A DNA stretch of 64,000 nucleotides from contig KE159819.1 in the NCBI GenBank assembly GCA_000403495.2, positions 1 through 64,000 of the forward strand, in the 5' to 3' direction. The notes beneath the pieces were generated by a model. The model saw nothing but the letters and a program-made list of their open reading frames with translations. It made no database searches and had not been told where the DNA came from. Source of the DNA: Lachnospiraceae bacterium 10-1 (GTDB lineage: Bacteria; Bacillota; Clostridia; Lachnospirales; Lachnospiraceae). Of the stretch, positions 56,585-64,000 are shown in pieces. Each line of letters starts with the position of its first letter. The first letter of the stretch is position 1. The translations under genes were made by a program, and so were the position numbers.

Positions 56585-57331
56585 ATGAGCGTGCTGGAGC
56601 GCTGGAGACACATTTCTAATATGGTGGAAAATGAGGATTATGTTACGGTGGAGGAATTTTGCACCCGCCTTGGCGTTTCGGAGGCTACGATCCGGCGGGA
56701 TCTGACAGCTATGGAAGGAAGAGGAATGCTGGAAAGATTTCGGGGAGGTGCGCAGAAGGTAAAAGCAATCTATATACCGGAGCATAGCGCAGGGGAAATT
56801 TCCCACCGCCTGATGGAACGAAGAGATGAAAAAATTAAGATAGCCAGACGGGCAGCGGAAATGATCGGGGATGGAGATTACGTGTTTATCGACAGCTCAT
56901 CCACCACTTATTTTATGATTGATTTTATTATGGCAAAGGACGTAACAATCCTTACAAACAGCATATTGATCATGCCAAAGCTTTTAGAAAAAAACATGCG
57001 GGGATATATTACCGGAGGATTTATTGACAAATGTTCGGAATCGGTGATACCGGATGACTATACGGTGGCTATGCAGAGTATGAATTTTAACAAGACTTTT
57101 ATCGGTACCTATGGAATCAGCGAAAAAACCGGTTATACTACTTATGGAACAGCAGAGGGAAATTTCAAGAGAAATATCATAGCACAGTCAGAACAAACCT
57201 TTGTACTTGCTGACATGAGCAAATTTGACAGAAGCGCCTTTTTTTCCTATGCATCGCTGGATGCCTGCACGCTGATCACTGATGGAAGGAACAGTATCAC
57301 AGATAACATGGAAAAGGTAATTATCTGCTGA
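56585..57331 (+). CDS. DeoR-family transcriptional regulator
   Basis: A 248-aa repressor with the DeoR N-terminal helix-turn-helix (DYVTVEEFCTRLGVSEATIRRDLTAME) and a C-terminal DeoRC sensor domain (DYVFIDSSSTTYFMI, LTNSILIM, FIGTYGISEKTGYTTY, LADMSKFDRSAFF). This sensor binds sugar phosphates. The neighbouring kinases would make such a ligand, which would relieve repression at the two promoters with GTGATTGACAA-RTGATT elements. Ribosome site: AGGGGGATAAAAGG before the ATG. Confidence 0.94.
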   Translation: MSVLERWRHISNMVENEDYVTVEEFCTRLGVSEATIRRDLTAMEGRGMLERFRGGAQKVKAIYIPEHSAGEISHRLMERRDEKIKIARRAAEMIGDGDYVFIDSSSTTYFMIDFIMAKDVTILTNSILIMPKLLEKNMRGYITGGFIDKCSESVIPDDYTVAMQSMNFNKTFIGTYGISEKTGYTTYGTAEGNFKRNIIAQSEQTFVLADMSKFDRSAFFSYASLDACTLITDGRNSITDNMEKVIIC

Positions 57332-57435
57332 AAGGCATAGAAACGGTACAGTTTCCTAACGAAAACATAGACAAACTTAAGGGAGAGGTGTTAGAATAAA
57401 AGAACTGATGTATTTGCAAAGAGAGGATCATAATC

Positions 57436-59250
57436 TTGCGGGAATTGGAATATCCATTTGACAGTGATTATATTTTAAAAAAGTCCAAACGCATCCGTCG
57501 GGAATTGCTTGCGGGCAGGGATGCCGCAGCAGGCGGGAAGAAGTTTTTAAAGAAAAAGATAGCAGTTCTTGGAGGCAGCACCACTCATGATATTATCCGT
57601 ATTTTGGATTTATTTTTATTAGATCAGGGAATTGAAGGGGAATTTTATGAGTCTGAGTATGTCCAATACTGGCAGGATGCCATGTTTGACAACGGAGAAC
57701 TTAGAGAATTTGCACCTGATCTGATCTATATTCATACCACCAGCCGGAACATTACCATGTATCCGGCTTTTGATGATGGAAGAGAGCAGGTACAGGACAA
57801 GCTGAACAGTCAATACCGGCATTTTGAGGTAATGTGGGATAAGCTGGCAAAGGACTATCACTGCCCTGTTATTCAGAATAATTTTGAGTACCCTGCATAC
57901 CGCCTTATGGGAAACCGGGAAGCGGTGGATTTTCACGGGAAAATTTCATTTATAAACAAGTTGAATTTGATGTTTGCAGAGTATGCGGAATGCCATGAAA
58001 ACTTTTATTTAAGTGATATTAATTACGCGGCGGCTTCCTACGGACTGGACCGGTGGGCGGATTCTTCTTACTGGCATATGTATAAGTACGCTATGAGTAT
58101 GCAGGCGATTCCTGAATTTTCTTATAATTTAAGCCACATGATTAAGGCTGTTTTTGGTAAAAATAAAAAGGCTTTCGTATTGGATTTGGATAATACCTTA
58201 TGGGGAGGCATTGTGGGAGATGACGGGGCGGAAAACCTTGAGCTTGGCCAGGAAACTCCTATGGGGCAGGTTTATCAGGAATTCCAGTCTTATATTAAGG
58301 CTCATAAGGATCTGGGAATTATACTGAATGTGAATTCCAAAAATGAGGAAGAAAACGCTATTGCAGGTTTAAATCACCCAGATGGAATATTAAAGCCGGA
58401 AGATTTTATTGTAATCAAGGCAAATTGGGAGCCAAAAAGCCAAAACATGGCGGAAATTGCTTCTACCCTTAATATAGGAAAAGATGCGCTTGTCTTTGTA
58501 GATGATAACCCCAGAGAGCGGGAGATTGTAAGAGTGCAGGTGCCGGAGGCGGCAGTTCCGGAAATCACCCGGGGCGAAGAACTTGCGCCGGATAAGTTTA
58601 TAAAAATTTTAGATAAAAATGGTTACTTTGAGGTAATCAGCCTTTCCGAGGACGATAAAAAACGGAATGAAATGTATAAGGCAAATGCCCTTAGAAAAAC
58701 CCAGGAGGAGAGCTTTGGAGATTACAGGGAATTTTTGAAATCTCTGGAGATGAAGGCGGTAATTGCAGGCTTTGATCCGGTACATTTTTCAAGGATTGCC
58801 CAGCTTACCAATAAAAGCAATCAGTTTAATTTAACTACCAGGCGGTTTACCCAGGCGGAAATTGAGAAGATTGCAGAAGATCCTGCGTATATTACCTTGT
58901 ATGGAAAACTTACGGATAAGTTTGGGGATAATGGCGTGGTATCTTTGGTGATCGGGCGGATAGAAGGAAATATCCTGCATGTAGAGCTGTGGCTGATGAG
59001 CTGCCGGGTGCTGAAACGGGATATGGAATTTGCCATGATGGATGCGCTGGTGGAAGCCGGAGAGGAAAAAGAAATCTCGAAGATTATGGGTTATTATTAC
59101 CCAACACCTAAAAATGCCATGGTTAAGAATTTCTATGAAATTCAGGGTTTTACAAGGGTGGAAGAGGATAAAGAGGGCAATACGGTATGGCAGTTTGAAA
59201 TAAAAGAGGATTACAAAAAGAAAAATGGTGTAATTTTAGTAAATGAATAA
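57436..59250 (+). CDS. FkbH-like HAD-family acyl-ACP-loading protein
   Basis: The 604-aa protein begins at a TTG (LRELEYPFDSDYILKKSKRIRRELL, typical of the family N-terminus) after AGAGAGG. An SGNH-like N-terminal part comes first (LGGSTTHDIIRILD), then the HAD domain with LDLDNTLWGGIVGDDG (D250, D252) and a C-terminal GNAT-like domain (FNLTTRRFTQAEIEKI, GDNGVVSLVIG). FkbH proteins take a glyceryl unit from 1,3-bisphosphoglycerate, dephosphorylate it and load it onto an acyl carrier protein. The ACP is encoded 63 bp downstream and an MBOAT acyltransferase after that, so a glyceryl- or related acyl-ACP for decorating a polysaccharide is likely. Start codon TTG is unusual. Confidence 0.93.
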   Translation: MRELEYPFDSDYILKKSKRIRRELLAGRDAAAGGKKFLKKKIAVLGGSTTHDIIRILDLFLLDQGIEGEFYESEYVQYWQDAMFDNGELREFAPDLIYIHTTSRNITMYPAFDDGREQVQDKLNSQYRHFEVMWDKLAKDYHCPVIQNNFEYPAYRLMGNREAVDFHGKISFINKLNLMFAEYAECHENFYLSDINYAAASYGLDRWADSSYWHMYKYAMSMQAIPEFSYNLSHMIKAVFGKNKKAFVLDLDNTLWGGIVGDDGAENLELGQETPMGQVYQEFQSYIKAHKDLGIILNVNSKNEEENAIAGLNHPDGILKPEDFIVIKANWEPKSQNMAEIASTLNIGKDALVFVDDNPREREIVRVQVPEAAVPEITRGEELAPDKFIKILDKNGYFEVISLSEDDKKRNEMYKANALRKTQEESFGDYREFLKSLEMKAVIAGFDPVHFSRIAQLTNKSNQFNLTTRRFTQAEIEKIAEDPAYITLYGKLTDKFGDNGVVSLVIGRIEGNILHVELWLMSCRVLKRDMEFAMMDALVEAGEEKEISKIMGYYYPTPKNAMVKNFYEIQGFTRVEEDKEGNTVWQFEIKEDYKKKNGVILVNE

Positions 59251-59313
59251 ATGGCGGGAATCTTCAGCTGCAGTATCATTCATTAAAAATATTAAGAGTA
59301 AGAAAGGATGGAA

Positions 59314-59559
59314 ATGAGGATGACAAGGGAAGAAGTGTATGCAACTTTAAATGAGGTGTTTCAGGATGTGTTTGATGATGAGAGTATTGAAGTAAATGAT
59401 GAAACAACCTCAGATGATATTGAGGATTGGGATTCATTAGAGCATATCAATCTGATTGCGGCGGTTGAACAGGAATTTGGCATGAAATTTAACATGGGAC
59501 AGGTTGTCACCATGAAAAATGTGGGAGAGATGGTGGATATTATTTTAAGCCAGATCTAG
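59314..59559 (+). CDS. Acyl carrier protein
   Basis: An 81-aa acidic, helical protein with the phosphopantetheine site serine S41 in DWDSLEHINLIAAVEQEF, the ACP signature. Three ATGs stand close together (59308, 59314, 59320); AGAAAGG at 59301-59307 best fits 59314. It is the dedicated partner of the FkbH-like protein rather than the fatty-acid ACP, judging from its position. Its last 4 bp overlap the tail of the antisense VOC gene. Confidence 0.93.
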   Translation: MRMTREEVYATLNEVFQDVFDDESIEVNDETTSDDIEDWDSLEHINLIAAVEQEFGMKFNMGQVVTMKNVGEMVDIILSQI

Positions 59560-59957
59560 GGCTTTTTTAAAAGCTCTATCATACCAAGCTTTGCATTCAC
59601 CAGGAATACTACCGGAAGTGAGTTAATTGCAGGAGCCGGAGCAGGAAGATCAATTGCTGTATATCCTTCTTCCTGAAGTCTTGCAAAATCTTCCTCAAAG
59701 TGTTCGGTTTCATAGCAGATATGATAGGGGCTGTTTTTGTGTTTTTTCAAAAGGCCTGCTACTACGGAGGTATCGTCTGTAGGAGAGACCAGTTCTATGG
59801 TATAGCCATCTTTTTCAAGAAAACAAATATTAACTTTGCGGTAGTTATCATAGGTGATGTCCTGGATTAGGGTAAATCCAAGATGTTCAAATTCCTTTAC
59901 TGCCGCATTTATTTTTTTGACTAAATAGCCAATATGGTGTATTTTTAAAGTATTCAT
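59556..59957 (-). CDS. VOC-family protein (glyoxalase/methylmalonyl-CoA epimerase-like)
   Basis: A 133-aa vicinal-oxygen-chelate protein: HHIGYLVKKINAAVKEFEHLGF with the first metal-type His, CFLEKDGYTIELVSP with the Glu, then HICYETEHFEEDFARLQEEGY and a final GMIELL strand. These resemble the metal ligands of methylmalonyl-CoA epimerases. The gene runs against its neighbours and overlaps the ACP gene end by 4 bp. AAGGAG precedes its ATG; the 63 bp to 60020 must hold divergent promoters. It could act on the acyl group carried by the ACP (racemisation) or on a metabolite; unproven. Confidence 0.88.
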   Translation of the reverse strand: MNTLKIHHIGYLVKKINAAVKEFEHLGFTLIQDITYDNYRKVNICFLEKDGYTIELVSPTDDTSVVAGLLKKHKNSPYHICYETEHFEEDFARLQEEGYTAIDLPAPAPAINSLPVVFLVNAKLGMIELLKKP

Positions 59958-60020
59958 TGAAATCTCCTTATGGGTTAAATGCCCGGTGTACTTATAAATT
60001 TTTAAGAAAGGGTTCCACTT

Positions 60021-61559
60021 ATGGGAGCTACATTTACATCCTTTTACTTTTTATGTTTTTATGTGTGTCTGCTTTTTTTGTACTATCTTGTACCTAAAAA
60101 GATACGGTGGTGTGTGCTTCTTTTTTCAAGTATAGCATATTATCTGCTTTCAGGAAACGGAATACTTATTTTGTACCCCCTTGTTTCCTGTTTATCTGCT
60201 TATATTGGAATCCGCATTATGGGCGAAGAAGGAAAAACCAGCAAAAGAAAAGCCGCCCTTATAATGGTTATTGTTTTGCAGATTGGCATTTTATTTGTGC
60301 TGAAGTATGTGAACTTTGGAATTAATACCATAAATGGACTGTCAAAACTTTTTGGAGGGACGAAGGATGTGGTTGACGGTTTACATTTTATGGTGCCGCT
60401 GGGGATTTCCTTTTATACTTTTTCTATTCTTGGGTATGTGGCAGATGTGTACAATGGCATTGCAGTTCCACAAAAAAATTTTTTAAAGCTGGCATTGTAT
60501 GGAATGTACTTTCCGGTTATCTTGTCGGGGCCGATTATGCGTTATCGGGAAGACGGAGAGCAGTTTTTTGCCCCCCATGGGTTTGATTACAAGCAGGTTA
60601 CTTTTGGAATGCAGCGTATGCTGTGGGGTTTTTTTAAGACGCTGGTAATATCCGAAAGAATGAATCTTGTGGTGAATACGGTTTATGGAAACCATGTACA
60701 ATATGGCGGAATTTACTTATGGTTTGCAACGATTTGTTTTGCCTTTCAGCTTTATACAAATTTTTCCGGCAGCATGGATATTGTGCTTGGCATGTCCCAG
60801 ACATTTGGACTGAAAATGCCGGAAAACTTTGAAACGCCTTATTTTTCAAAGAACATCTCCGAATATTGGAGAAGATGGCATATGACTCTTGGTGTATGGA
60901 TGAAGGAGTATATTTTTTATCCGCTGCTTCGGACAAGCGCATTTACCAGGTTAGGAAAAAATTTAAAAAAGCGTTTGGGAAAGAAAAGAGGAAAGCAGCT
61001 TACCACTTTTCTTGCCATGTTTATTTTATGGTTTACGGTAGGAATATGGCATGGGGGAGACTGGAAGTATGTAATTGGTTCCGGTCTGCTTCACTGGTTT
61101 TATATTGTAATGGGTGAATTGTTAATGCCTTTCTTTCAAACCTTTATGGAAAAATGCCACATCAATCCTAAGAGCAGGTGGGTGGATGGTTTTAGAATAG
61201 TAAGAACTTTTTTCCTTGTTAATATTGGGTTTGTATTCTTTCGGGCAGACAACGTTGGCATGGCGGTGTCCGTGCTGAGAAGCATGTTTACTTCTTTTCA
61301 TTTGGGAGCGGTTTTTGATGGCAGCCTTTTTACTTTAGGACTTGACTGGGTGGAGATGATCATTGCAGTGGTTTCACTGGGGATTTTACTTACGGTTTCT
61401 ATTTTGCAGGAAAAAGGAATTAAAATAAGGGAAAGCATTAGCCAAAGAAAGCTGCCAATCAGGTGGATGATCTGGTATGCCCTTTTATTTTATACGATCC
61501 TGCTTGGATATTATGGGCCGGGATACAGTGCGGCAGAGTTTATTTACCAGGGCTTTTAG
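60021..61559 (+). CDS. MBOAT-family O-acyltransferase (DltB/AlgI-like)
   Basis: A 512-aa membrane protein with about eleven helices, the family's early GISFYTFSILGYVADVY block, ENFETPYFSKNISEYWRRWHMTLG, and the catalytic histidine H344 in FTVGIWHGGDWKYV. These enzymes move an acyl group from an intracellular carrier to a polymer outside the membrane. Here the donor is probably the acyl-ACP made by the FkbH-like protein and the ACP. AAAGGG precedes the ATG. No DltD-type or AlgJ-type partner lies next to it within the window; the SGNH lipoprotein at 32273 is a distant candidate. Confidence 0.94.
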   Translation: MGATFTSFYFLCFYVCLLFLYYLVPKKIRWCVLLFSSIAYYLLSGNGILILYPLVSCLSAYIGIRIMGEEGKTSKRKAALIMVIVLQIGILFVLKYVNFGINTINGLSKLFGGTKDVVDGLHFMVPLGISFYTFSILGYVADVYNGIAVPQKNFLKLALYGMYFPVILSGPIMRYREDGEQFFAPHGFDYKQVTFGMQRMLWGFFKTLVISERMNLVVNTVYGNHVQYGGIYLWFATICFAFQLYTNFSGSMDIVLGMSQTFGLKMPENFETPYFSKNISEYWRRWHMTLGVWMKEYIFYPLLRTSAFTRLGKNLKKRLGKKRGKQLTTFLAMFILWFTVGIWHGGDWKYVIGSGLLHWFYIVMGELLMPFFQTFMEKCHINPKSRWVDGFRIVRTFFLVNIGFVFFRADNVGMAVSVLRSMFTSFHLGAVFDGSLFTLGLDWVEMIIAVVSLGILLTVSILQEKGIKIRESISQRKLPIRWMIWYALLFYTILLGYYGPGYSAAEFIYQGF

Positions 61560-61573
61560 GAAAGGTATGGGAA

Positions 61574-63106
61574 ATGAGAATTAAAAATTCCATTATCAAT
61601 TTAATATATATATGGGGTTCGGCTCTTTTGATTGCAGTGCTCAGTCTGGTGACAAGGCGCCTTTTTCTGGATTCCCTGAAAATAGATTATCTGGGGTATG
61701 ACGGGCTGTTTACCTCTATTTTTTCTTTTTTAACCCTTTCTGAAATGGGAATTGCGGGCATTATCACTTACCATATGTACAGTGAGATTGCAACAGATAA
61801 CAAGGCACAGATCTGCAGGCTGCTTTATATGTACAAGCTGATCTACAAAGTGGTGGGAGCTTTTGTTCTGGCGGCAGGAATTGTGGTCAGTTTTTTTCTT
61901 CCGGTAATCTTAAAAGACAATACGGAAAAATGGGAGTTTATCTATACAATTTATTTTTTGCAGCTTATGACCACCCTATGTACTTATTTCTTTGCATACC
62001 GCAGGATTCTTTTCGTTACCTATCAGAAAATTTATTTTTGTACTATGGTGGATACGATTATGACCATCATTTCCACTTGCTGTAAAATGGTAGTTTTGGT
62101 GGTTGGGAAAAGTTATATAGCATATCTTGTTGTGGGAATTTTAAACAATGTTATTTCTAATTTGATTATTGCATGGCGGTCGAAAAAAAGCTTTCCGGAT
62201 ATTGTGAAAACAAAGGTGACAAAGGAAGATTTTAAGAAATTAAATCTCTGGTATGATGTAAAAAATATGATGGCAACTAAGATTGCAGGCACTATTTATG
62301 GAAGCTCTGACAGTATTATTATCACAGCGGTTTTAGGAGTAGGAGTTGTTGGATTAGTTAACAATTATCAGATGATATCCTCCAAAATACAGGAGTTTAT
62401 CCTTTCAATTTTTCAGGCTTTGCAGGCTGGTATTGGAAATATGGTGTACGATAAGGATGCCAAAAAAGGAATCAGTTTCTTTTATGCTCTAGATCTGGTG
62501 GGATTTTATTTGGGGCTGACAGCAGCAGTGGGGATGGTGGTAGTAGGGCAGGATTTCATTTTAGTATGGCTGAAAAACAGGGATTTTCATCTGCCCTTTT
62601 TGTTTTTATTCCTTCTTTCCCTGAATGTGTTTGTGTCTATCTGCAATAATCCAATGAATTATTTTAGAAATACTCTGGGGCATTTTGAAAGCGATAGAAA
62701 TTATATGATTGCTGCAGCAGTGGTAAATGTAGCATTCACTCTTTTACTTGCAAAGCCTATGGGTGTGGCGGGCGTTATGGTGGGAACGGTGGCAGGACAC
62801 CTTTTGATCTTTATGGGAAGAACGGTAGTGGTTTACAAGCATTATACAAAAAAATCCCCAGTGGAGTATTATATCCGTTTCGCCCTGCGCCTTGGCATTT
62901 TCTCCTGTATTTCCTTAGGAACTGCATTTTTATCAGGTTTTATCGGCGTTGGCGGAGTGGCAGGTGTTTTAATCAAGGGAATAATCAGTGTATTGGTCTC
63001 CGGAGTGGTATTTTTGATCTACAGCTTTAAGCGGGAAGAATTTCAGGTGCTTTTGTCTTATGGAAGGACAGTGGCTTTAATGGTAATAAGAAAAGGGAAA
63101 GATTGA
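61574..63106 (+). CDS. Oligosaccharide flippase (Wzx/MATE-like)
   Basis: The 510-aa product has about fourteen membrane helices and the usual polysaccharide-export N-terminus: a Lys/Arg start, a long first helix, then RRLFLDSLKIDYLGYDGLFTSI and SLTLSEMGIAG-type sequence, close to the Wzx group of Firmicutes. It moves the lipid-linked repeat unit to the outer face. AAAGG precedes ATG 61574, 14 bp after the MBOAT gene. Together with the polymerase-like gene next it forms a Wzx/Wzy-type export and polymerisation set. Confidence 0.92.
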   Translation: MRIKNSIINLIYIWGSALLIAVLSLVTRRLFLDSLKIDYLGYDGLFTSIFSFLTLSEMGIAGIITYHMYSEIATDNKAQICRLLYMYKLIYKVVGAFVLAAGIVVSFFLPVILKDNTEKWEFIYTIYFLQLMTTLCTYFFAYRRILFVTYQKIYFCTMVDTIMTIISTCCKMVVLVVGKSYIAYLVVGILNNVISNLIIAWRSKKSFPDIVKTKVTKEDFKKLNLWYDVKNMMATKIAGTIYGSSDSIIITAVLGVGVVGLVNNYQMISSKIQEFILSIFQALQAGIGNMVYDKDAKKGISFFYALDLVGFYLGLTAAVGMVVVGQDFILVWLKNRDFHLPFLFLFLLSLNVFVSICNNPMNYFRNTLGHFESDRNYMIAAAVVNVAFTLLLAKPMGVAGVMVGTVAGHLLIFMGRTVVVYKHYTKKSPVEYYIRFALRLGIFSCISLGTAFLSGFIGVGGVAGVLIKGIISVLVSGVVFLIYSFKREEFQVLLSYGRTVALMVIRKGKD

Positions 63107-63157
63107 AATTAAAATTTTCAATCAGGAGCCGTACCTTGAAAGGAGCATGGTTGCAGA

Positions 63158-64000
63158 ATGGCACAGCAGACAAAAAAGAATGTGTTGGTTTTGAATGTAG
63201 CGGAAATTGTATACTATTTTTACTTTTTTATTATGGCTTTTGCGAAAGGAATGGGGCTGTATGATGGGATGTGGCCTTATACGGCAGCATTACTTCTTGG
63301 AGGGCTGCTGATTGTGTGCAAGCTGGCTCTTACGGAGCATACCCTGGTGGAGTGGCTGTTCGTTCTTGGGATGCTGGCTCTCGGTATATTGGTTTGGCAT
63401 AACTCAGGTGAAAAGGGAGCTTTGATTTATATTGCTATGATTGTGGCAATGAAAAATGTACCGGTGAAGCGGGTGTTTTCCGTAGGTCTGGCAGTGTGGG
63501 GGATTACTTTCATTGCACAGGTCATTTTGACATTGACAGGTATCAGGCAGGATATTTTTGTGATACATGCCAAGCTGGGACTGGGGTATATTATCCGCTG
63601 GTCTTTGGGACAGCCCCACCCTAATGTGCTGCAGATTACGTCCATGATGTTATGCGCTTTTATTTTATACCTGGCAGATTGGAAAGGGAAAAAATTAATC
63701 TATGCAACTGTGCTTATGCTGATTGGAAATCTATATATCTTCTTTTATTCTGTCAGCTATACGGGGCTGATTGTAGTGGTGGTTTACCTGTTTGGAAATT
63801 TATATCTTTCTTTTCGAAAGGAGCTGAATAAGCTGGAAAAGCTGCTTGTAATGCTGGTCTTTCCCATGTGTGCGGCATTTTCCATACTGGGGCCTTTAAC
63901 TTTTCCAGAGCGGCTTTGGGAGATTTGTAATAAGGTGCTGAACACCCGGTTTAACATTGCAAGAATCCATATGACTACGGATCCCATTACATTATTTGGT
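63158..64000 (+). CDS. O-antigen polymerase-like (Wzy) protein, cut by window end
   Basis: The frame from ATG 63158 stays open to the last base (281 codons) with no stop. Seven or eight membrane helices are visible, and RWSLGQPHPNVLQ matches the GH-PN motif of Wzy/O-antigen-ligase proteins. AAAGGAG lies 12 nt before the ATG, a somewhat long spacing. It follows the flippase gene by 51 bp. Polymerisation of the exported repeat units is the likely role; family membership is inferred from topology and this motif, as Wzy proteins vary greatly. Confidence 0.82.
   Translation, partial: MAQQTKKNVLVLNVAEIVYYFYFFIMAFAKGMGLYDGMWPYTAALLLGGLLIVCKLALTEHTLVEWLFVLGMLALGILVWHNSGEKGALIYIAMIVAMKNVPVKRVFSVGLAVWGITFIAQVILTLTGIRQDIFVIHAKLGLGYIIRWSLGQPHPNVLQITSMMLCAFILYLADWKGKKLIYATVLMLIGNLYIFFYSVSYTGLIVVVVYLFGNLYLSFRKELNKLEKLLVMLVFPMCAAFSILGPLTFPERLWEICNKVLNTRFNIARIHMTTDPITLFG

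Overview
The window looks like a chromosomal segment of a low-GC, Gram-positive gut anaerobe, most likely a Lachnospiraceae/Clostridia member. This is inferred from purine-rich AGGAGG-type ribosome sites, A+T-rich intergenic DNA with TTGACA/TATAAT-like promoters, a BlaI/M56-peptidase pair, a DUF6033-like protein and Clostridia-style surface-polysaccharide genes. No rRNA, tRNA or CRISPR array was seen. Species cannot be named from the sequence alone.

Region A (1-16.9 kb) is an accessory, island-like stretch. It holds a possible mobile-element end (1-290), two unrecognised proteins (409-3564), and a compact two-gene unit: a small protein followed by a large HD-phosphohydrolase/phosphoribosyltransferase-like fusion (3988-7117). 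That unit resembles predicted anti-phage effectors. A membrane-anchored Sel1-repeat protein follows (7354-9561), cut short by a stop codon. Next is an A+T-rich cassette (9726-13582) bounded by an 88-bp perfect inverted repeat, carrying a serine-hydroxymethyltransferase-like PLP enzyme convergent with a membrane P-loop ATPase. After that come a BlaI-type repressor with an M56 metalloprotease partner and a palindromic operator, a DUF6033-like protein, and a tyrosine recombinase on the opposite strand.

Region B (17.0-22.3 kb) holds a gene split by a frameshift, a 1044-aa protein combining two LamG-like domains, a hydrophobic core and a C-terminal Cys-His-Asp transglutaminase-like domain, and then a decayed IS110-type transposase beside a structured non-coding stretch.

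Region C (22.3-42.6 kb) is a surface-polysaccharide or cell-wall glycopolymer locus. It has a WecG/TagA-type transferase, GT2 glycosyltransferases, five large polytopic membrane proteins of glycosyltransferase or unknown type, UDP-glucuronate epimerase, UDP-glucose dehydrogenase, an FAD oxidoreductase, a DegT aminotransferase, an SGNH-hydrolase lipoprotein, an XRE regulator and an antisense polyprenyl-phosphate glycosyltransferase. Two copies of a 90-bp structured repeat lie at the 5' ends of genes here. A shorter motif (AAGCAGGCGGATG) recurs upstream of several starts and extends into Region D.

Region D (42.7-57.3 kb) is a catabolic operon. It has two iron-type alcohol dehydrogenases, an old-yellow-enzyme/2-enoate-reductase-like flavoprotein, a GH1 beta-glycosidase, a PfkB kinase, a double NTF2/SnoaL-like protein and an ABC sugar importer (ATPase, two permeases, binding lipoprotein). 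It ends in a strong terminator and is followed by a second promoter driving another PfkB kinase and a DeoR repressor. Both promoters share a GTGATTGACAA-RTGATT element, so the DeoR protein probably controls both. The mix suggests uptake and hydrolysis of a beta-glycoside, phosphorylation of its sugar and redox processing of its aglycone or polyol.

Region E (57.4-64.0 kb) returns to polysaccharide assembly. An FkbH-like protein, an acyl carrier protein and an MBOAT acyltransferase form a likely ACP-dependent acyl-decoration module, with an antisense VOC-family gene among them. A flippase and a truncated O-antigen-polymerase-like gene run to the window edge.
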